Assembly (NCBI GenBank): GCA_963729995.1
Contig: CAVSPF010000003.1
Location: 806,001 to 870,000, forward strand
Source: VRUE01 sp963729995
Lineage (GTDB): Bacteria > Actinomycetota > Thermoleophilia > Solirubrobacterales > 70-9
DNA: 64,000 nucleotides
Direction of reading: 5' to 3'
The notes beneath the pieces are model-generated. The model saw only the letters and a list, made by a program, of their open reading frames with translations. It searched no databases and was not told the DNA's origin. Position 1 is the first letter of the stretch, and each line of letters starts with the position of its first letter. The position numbers were made by a program, and so were the translations under genes. Shown one piece after another: positions 60,254-64,000 of the stretch.

Positions 60254-61831
60254 ATGGAACAGGTAAGGCTCTATGACACCACCCTGCGTGATGGCATGCA
60301 GGGCGAGGGCATGTCGCTCTCGGCGTCCGAGAAGCTGCGCGTCGTTCAGGCCCTCGACGCGCTCGGCGTGCCGCTGATCGAGGCCGGCTTTCCCAGCTCC
60401 AACCCCAAGGAGATCGAGCTGTTCGGGCGCCTCGCCGAGCTCGAGCTGCGCCAGGCGACGATCTGCGCGTTCGGCATGACCCGACGCCGCGGGGCCGCCG
60501 CTGCGGACGATCCCGCGCTGCGCACGCTGGTCGAGTGCTTCGCACCCGTTCTGACCCTCGTCGGCAAGACCTGGGCGCTGCACCTCGAGAAGGTGACAAA
60601 GGTCTCCCGCGAGGAGAACCTGGCGATGATCGGGGACTCCGTCGCCTTCTGCCTGGCCCAGGGCAAGCGGGTGATCTACGACGCCGAGCACTTCTTCGAC
60701 GGCTACCGCGACGATCGGGGCTACGCACTCGAATGCCTGCGCGTTGCCGCCGAGACCGGCGCTGAGAACGTCACCCTCTGCGATACCAACGGGTCCAGCC
60801 TGCCCGATCAGATCTCCAAGGCCACCGCCGCGGTGGTCGCGGCGGTCGGCGACCGCGTGGACGTCGGCATCCACGTTCACGACGACGCGGGGTGCGGCGT
60901 CGCCAACTCGCTGGCGGCCGTTCGTGAGGGCGCTCGCCTCGTGCAGGGCACGATCAACGGCTATGGCGAGCGCTGCGGCAACGCCAATCTGGTCTCGATC
61001 CTGCCGGCGCTGCAGCTGAAGATGGGCTTTCGCTGCGTCAGCGCCGAGCAGATGGCCGGCCTCACCGAGACCGCTCACTTCGTCGACGAGCTCTGCAACG
61101 TGACCCCCAATCCCGACCAGCCCTATGTGGGCCGCAATGCGTTCGCGCACAAGGGGGGCATGCACGTGGCTGGAGTCGAGGCCGACGCCCGCACCTTCGA
61201 GCACATCGATCCGGAGGCGGTCGGCAACCAACGTGCGATCCTGCCGTCGGAGCTCTCGGGCAAGGCCACGATTCGCAGCCAGGCCGAGCAGGCCGGCCTC
61301 GATATCGACGAGGAGGTGGCCGCGCGCGCCGTCGAGCGCCTCAAGGAGCGCGAGCACCGCGGCTACCACTACGAGGCGGCGCCGGCCTCCTTCGAGCTGC
61401 TGCTGCGGCGGGAGGCCGGGCGCTACGAGCCGCTGTTCGAGCTGGAGAGCTTCCGCGTCACCACCGAGAAGCACGCCGACGCAAAGGCTGAAACGGAGGC
61501 GACGATAGAGGTGAGGGTCGACGGCGAGCGCTACGTCCGCGTGGCCAAGGGCAACGGTCCGGTCAATGCTCTCGACAGTGCCCTGCGCGGGGCTATCGCC
61601 GACCGTTTCCCGCACCTCGGCGACATCGAGCTGACCAACTACAAGGTGCGGATCCTCGACGAGAGCCATGGCACCGGAGCGGTCACGCGGGTCCTCCTCG
61701 ACTCCTCCGACGGAGAGCGGGAGTGGGGAACCATCGGGGTCTCGGAGAACATCATCGAGGCCTCCTGGGAGGCGCTCGTCGACTCGCTCGAGTACGCCTT
61801 CCAGTCACGCGACGACGATGTCGCCGGATAG
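60254..61831 (+). CDS. cimA: Citramalate synthase
   Basis: Condenses pyruvate and acetyl-CoA to (R)-citramalate, giving 2-ketobutyrate for isoleucine without threonine deaminase. It has 525 residues in the CimA branch rather than LeuA: LYDTTLRDGMQGEGMSLS, EAGFPSSNPKE, YDAEHFFDGYRDDRGYAL, HVHDDAGCGVANSLA and FAHKGGMHVAGVEADART. The C-terminal regulatory domain (about 390-510) is present, so isoleucine feedback is likely. Ribosome-binding site GAAAGG about 9 bases upstream. Confidence 0.95.
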   Translation: MEQVRLYDTTLRDGMQGEGMSLSASEKLRVVQALDALGVPLIEAGFPSSNPKEIELFGRLAELELRQATICAFGMTRRRGAAAADDPALRTLVECFAPVLTLVGKTWALHLEKVTKVSREENLAMIGDSVAFCLAQGKRVIYDAEHFFDGYRDDRGYALECLRVAAETGAENVTLCDTNGSSLPDQISKATAAVVAAVGDRVDVGIHVHDDAGCGVANSLAAVREGARLVQGTINGYGERCGNANLVSILPALQLKMGFRCVSAEQMAGLTETAHFVDELCNVTPNPDQPYVGRNAFAHKGGMHVAGVEADARTFEHIDPEAVGNQRAILPSELSGKATIRSQAEQAGLDIDEEVAARAVERLKEREHRGYHYEAAPASFELLLRREAGRYEPLFELESFRVTTEKHADAKAETEATIEVRVDGERYVRVAKGNGPVNALDSALRGAIADRFPHLGDIELTNYKVRILDESHGTGAVTRVLLDSSDGEREWGTIGVSENIIEASWEALVDSLEYAFQSRDDDVAG

Positions 61832-61844
61832 GCTGGCCGCCACG

Positions 61845-62990
61845 ATGGGCGGCTCAGGCGAAACCGACGCGATTCCCCTCGCCCAGCCTGAGATCGGAGA
61901 GCGGGAGGAGGAGCTCGTGCTTGGCGTCCTGCGCTCCGGCAGGCTCTCGCTTGGGCCGATGGGCGAGCGTTTCGAACGCGATTTCGCCGCCTGGCTCGGC
62001 GTCGACGACGCGGTCGCGGTCTCCAGCGGCACGACGGCGCTCCACCTCGGGGTGCGGGCACTCGGCTGGGGGCCGGGAGACGAGGTCCTGACCAGCCCCT
62101 TCAGCTTCGTGGCCTCGGCCAACTGCCTCCTCTACGAGGGCGTCCGGCCCGTCTTCTGCGACGTCGAGCCCGACACCCTCAACCTCGACCCGCTGGCCGC
62201 CGACGCGGCGGTGGGAGAGCGCACCGCCGGCGTCCTGCCGGTCCACATCTTCGGCTACCCGGCGGCGATGCCGGAGCTGGAGGCGATCGCCGCGGCCCAC
62301 GGCCTCACAATCCTCGAGGACGCCTGCGAGGCGCTTGGCGCCGTCGACTCGGAGGGGCACAGGGTGGGAACGCGGGGCAACCTCGCCACCTTCGCCTTCT
62401 ACGCCAACAAGCAGCTGACGACGGGGGAGGGCGGGATGATCGTCCCCACCGACGCCGCGGCCGCCGGGCGCCTGCGCTCGGAGCGCAACCAGGGGCGCGC
62501 GCCCGACATGGGCTGGCTCGACCACGCCGGGCTCGGCTTCAACTACCGGCTCTCCGACCTGGCCGCCGCACTCGGAGTCGCCCAGCTCGAGAAGCTGGAC
62601 GCGATGCTCGAGGCCCGCGCCCGGGTCGCGGCGCTCTACGAGGAAGCCCTGGCCGGGATCGAGGGCCTGACGACGCCGATCGCGGCGCGTGGGCAGGAGC
62701 GGCGCAGCTGGTTCGTCTATGTCGTCCAGCTGCCCGGTGGGGCCGACCGCGACGCTGCGATCGCCCGCCTCGGCGAATGCGGCATCGCGGCGAAGGCCTA
62801 CCTGCCCTGCATCCACCTTTTCCCGCACCTGCGCGAGCTGGGCTACCGCGAGGGCCAGTTTCCGGTCGCCGAGGGGGTCGCCGCGCGCTCCCTGGCCCTG
62901 CCCTTCTTCGCTTCGATGACCGAGTCCCAGGTGGCGCGTGTCTGCGAGGAGCTGGCGGCGGCGCTGCGCCGGCCGGCACGGCAGGGATAA
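61845..62990 (+). CDS. DegT/DnrJ/EryC1/StrS-family aminotransferase
   Basis: PLP aminotransferase of 381 residues usually acting on nucleotide-linked keto-sugars. Blocks: LGVDDAVAVSSGTTALHLGV, PFSFVASANCLLYEGVRPVF, LPVHIFGYPAAMPELEAIA, EDACEALGA, the PLP lysine Lys189 in FAFYANKQLTTGEGGMIV, and GFNYRLSDLAAALGVAQLEK. ATG 61818, inside the cimA 3' end, is an alternative start. It stands apart from sugar genes here, between cimA and argH, so the substrate is unknown. Confidence 0.85.
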   Translation: MGGSGETDAIPLAQPEIGEREEELVLGVLRSGRLSLGPMGERFERDFAAWLGVDDAVAVSSGTTALHLGVRALGWGPGDEVLTSPFSFVASANCLLYEGVRPVFCDVEPDTLNLDPLAADAAVGERTAGVLPVHIFGYPAAMPELEAIAAAHGLTILEDACEALGAVDSEGHRVGTRGNLATFAFYANKQLTTGEGGMIVPTDAAAAGRLRSERNQGRAPDMGWLDHAGLGFNYRLSDLAAALGVAQLEKLDAMLEARARVAALYEEALAGIEGLTTPIAARGQERRSWFVYVVQLPGGADRDAAIARLGECGIAAKAYLPCIHLFPHLRELGYREGQFPVAEGVAARSLALPFFASMTESQVARVCEELAAALRRPARQG

Positions 62991-63001
62991 TCGATTCGTC
63001 C

Positions 63002-64000
63002 ATGTCGCGCTTCAGCAAAGGCCCCGATCCGCGCTTCTGGCGGCTCAATCGCTCGATCGACTTCGATCGGCGGCTGGCGCCTTACGACATCGACCAGTCG
63101 CAGGCGCACGCGCGAGCGCTGCGGCAGGTTGGGGTGCTGACCGACGAGGAGCTGGAGCAAATCGAGGCCGGCCTCGACGGGGTTCGCGAGGGAATCGGAA
63201 AGACAGGCTTCGACTTTGCCGCCTCCGACGAGGACATCCACATGGCGATCGAGCGCCTGCTCGGCGAGGAGATCGGTCCGCTGGCGGGGAAGCTGCACAC
63301 GGGCCGCTCCCGCAACGACCAGGTCGCCACCGACGTCGCGATGGTCGTGCAGGCGCACTCGCTGCGGGCAATCGAGCTTGCCGGGGCGTTGATGGAGCGC
63401 CTGCTCGAGCTCGCCGAGCGCCATCGCGACTGGCCGATGCCGGGCTACACGCACCTGCAGCGCGCCCAGCCCGTTTACCTCGGCCACCACCTGCTCGCCT
63501 ACTTCTGGATGCTCGGCCGTGACGTGCTGCGCTTCGAGTTCGCGCTCGAGAGCGCCGGAGTGATGCCGCTCGGCTCCGGCGCGCTGGCGGGGGTCAACTG
63601 GGAGATCGACCGGCGGGCGGTCGCGGAGGACCTGGGTTTCGACCAGATAACTCCGAATTCGATCGATGGGGCATCCAACCGGGACTTCGTCATCGACTAC
63701 CTGTCCGCAGCCTCGACCTGCGCGATGCACCTTTCGCGACTCGGCTCCGAGATCGTCCTCTGGTCGAGCAGCGAGTTCGGCTTCTGCCAGCTCGACGACT
63801 CCTTCTCCTCGGGGTCGAGCATCATGCCGCAGAAGAAGAACCCCGACTCGGCCGAGCTGCTGCGCGCCAAGAGCCCGCGAGTCGCCGCCGACTACGCGTC
63901 GCTGCTTGGAGCCATGCACGCCCTGCCGCTCACCTACGGCAAGGACATGCAGGAGGACAAGGAGCCCCTGTTCGACGCAATCGACACGGTCGAGGCCTGC
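63002..64000 (+). CDS. argH: Argininosuccinate lyase, 3' end outside window
   Basis: Last enzyme of arginine synthesis, splitting argininosuccinate into arginine and fumarate. 333 codons are visible. The N terminus reads DPRFWRLNRSIDFDRRLAPY, followed by EDIHMAIERLL, GKLHTGRSRNDQVATDVAM, MPGYTHLQRAQPVYLGHHLL and the signature SSGSSIMPQKKNPD with the catalytic serine loop. The frame is open to the last base. It starts 11 bases after the aminotransferase gene. Confidence 0.96.
   Translation, partial: MSRFSKGPDPRFWRLNRSIDFDRRLAPYDIDQSQAHARALRQVGVLTDEELEQIEAGLDGVREGIGKTGFDFAASDEDIHMAIERLLGEEIGPLAGKLHTGRSRNDQVATDVAMVVQAHSLRAIELAGALMERLLELAERHRDWPMPGYTHLQRAQPVYLGHHLLAYFWMLGRDVLRFEFALESAGVMPLGSGALAGVNWEIDRRAVAEDLGFDQITPNSIDGASNRDFVIDYLSAASTCAMHLSRLGSEIVLWSSSEFGFCQLDDSFSSGSSIMPQKKNPDSAELLRAKSPRVAADYASLLGAMHALPLTYGKDMQEDKEPLFDAIDTVEAC

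Overview
The window is a chromosomal segment of very high G+C content, densely packed with genes that often overlap by 4 to 40 bases. The gene set is Gram-positive, high-G+C and respiratory: classical menaquinone synthesis, type II NADH dehydrogenase, GatCAB, an actinobacterial-type SerC, an Rpf-like cell-wall protein, HDOD-LuxR and Rrf2 regulators. Several genes have a -10-like hexamer only 6-7 bases before the start codon, which fits leaderless transcription. I infer an actinobacterium, probably of the Thermoleophilia (Solirubrobacterales) type; the phylum is fairly secure, the class is a guess. No rRNA, tRNA, CRISPR array or intact mobile element was seen.

Layout. 1-6456: arginine operon argC(partial)-argJ-argB-argD, two small unknown genes, then argG. 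6520-13000: Rpf-like cell-wall protein, replicative polymerase dnaE, a cysteine-rich protein, an acyl-CoA dehydrogenase. 13157-17202: nfo and gltX start head to head with one base between them, then an HDOD-LuxR protein and an opposed LuxR protein with a degenerate receiver. 17332-24631: Rrf2 regulator, ABC-F ATPase, an integrase relic, cysK-cysE, pcrA-type helicase, folD. 24713-32635: membrane proteins, a GMC oxidoreductase, gatC-gatA-gatB, ndh and a zinc-ribbon membrane protein. 32638-37767: a GT2 and two GT39-like glycosyltransferases, facing a UDP-sulfoquinovose-synthase-like epimerase. 37791-48497: ilvB-ilvN-menF, menB-menA-menC-menD on the minus strand, menE and ilvC. 48896-52818: cupin, DUF4389 protein, serC-serA. 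52907-63000: RTX-like secreted protein, then leuA-leuC-leuD-methyltransferase-leuB-ilvE-cimA and a DegT-type aminotransferase. 63002 to the end: argH (partial).

Together the genes cover most of arginine synthesis (argF not seen), cysteine and serine synthesis, menaquinone synthesis, and branched-chain amino acid synthesis. CimA plus LeuC/LeuD/LeuB suggests isoleucine is made through citramalate; ilvA and ilvD are not in the window.

Most unusual points. (1) Three copies of a roughly 145-bp composite palindrome (12998-13142, 48518-48665, 48746-48888): a conserved 90-91-base multi-hairpin core, each copy inside its own near-perfect 26-29-bp inverted repeat. (2) A Leu-rich leader peptide before leuA whose Leu codons are complementary to the leuA Shine-Dalgarno region. 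(3) A perfect 20-bp-arm palindrome inside a glycosyltransferase reading frame. (4) A second palindromic element that supplies the ribosome-binding site of the epimerase gene. (5) An operator-like dyad lying over a probable leaderless ndh promoter.
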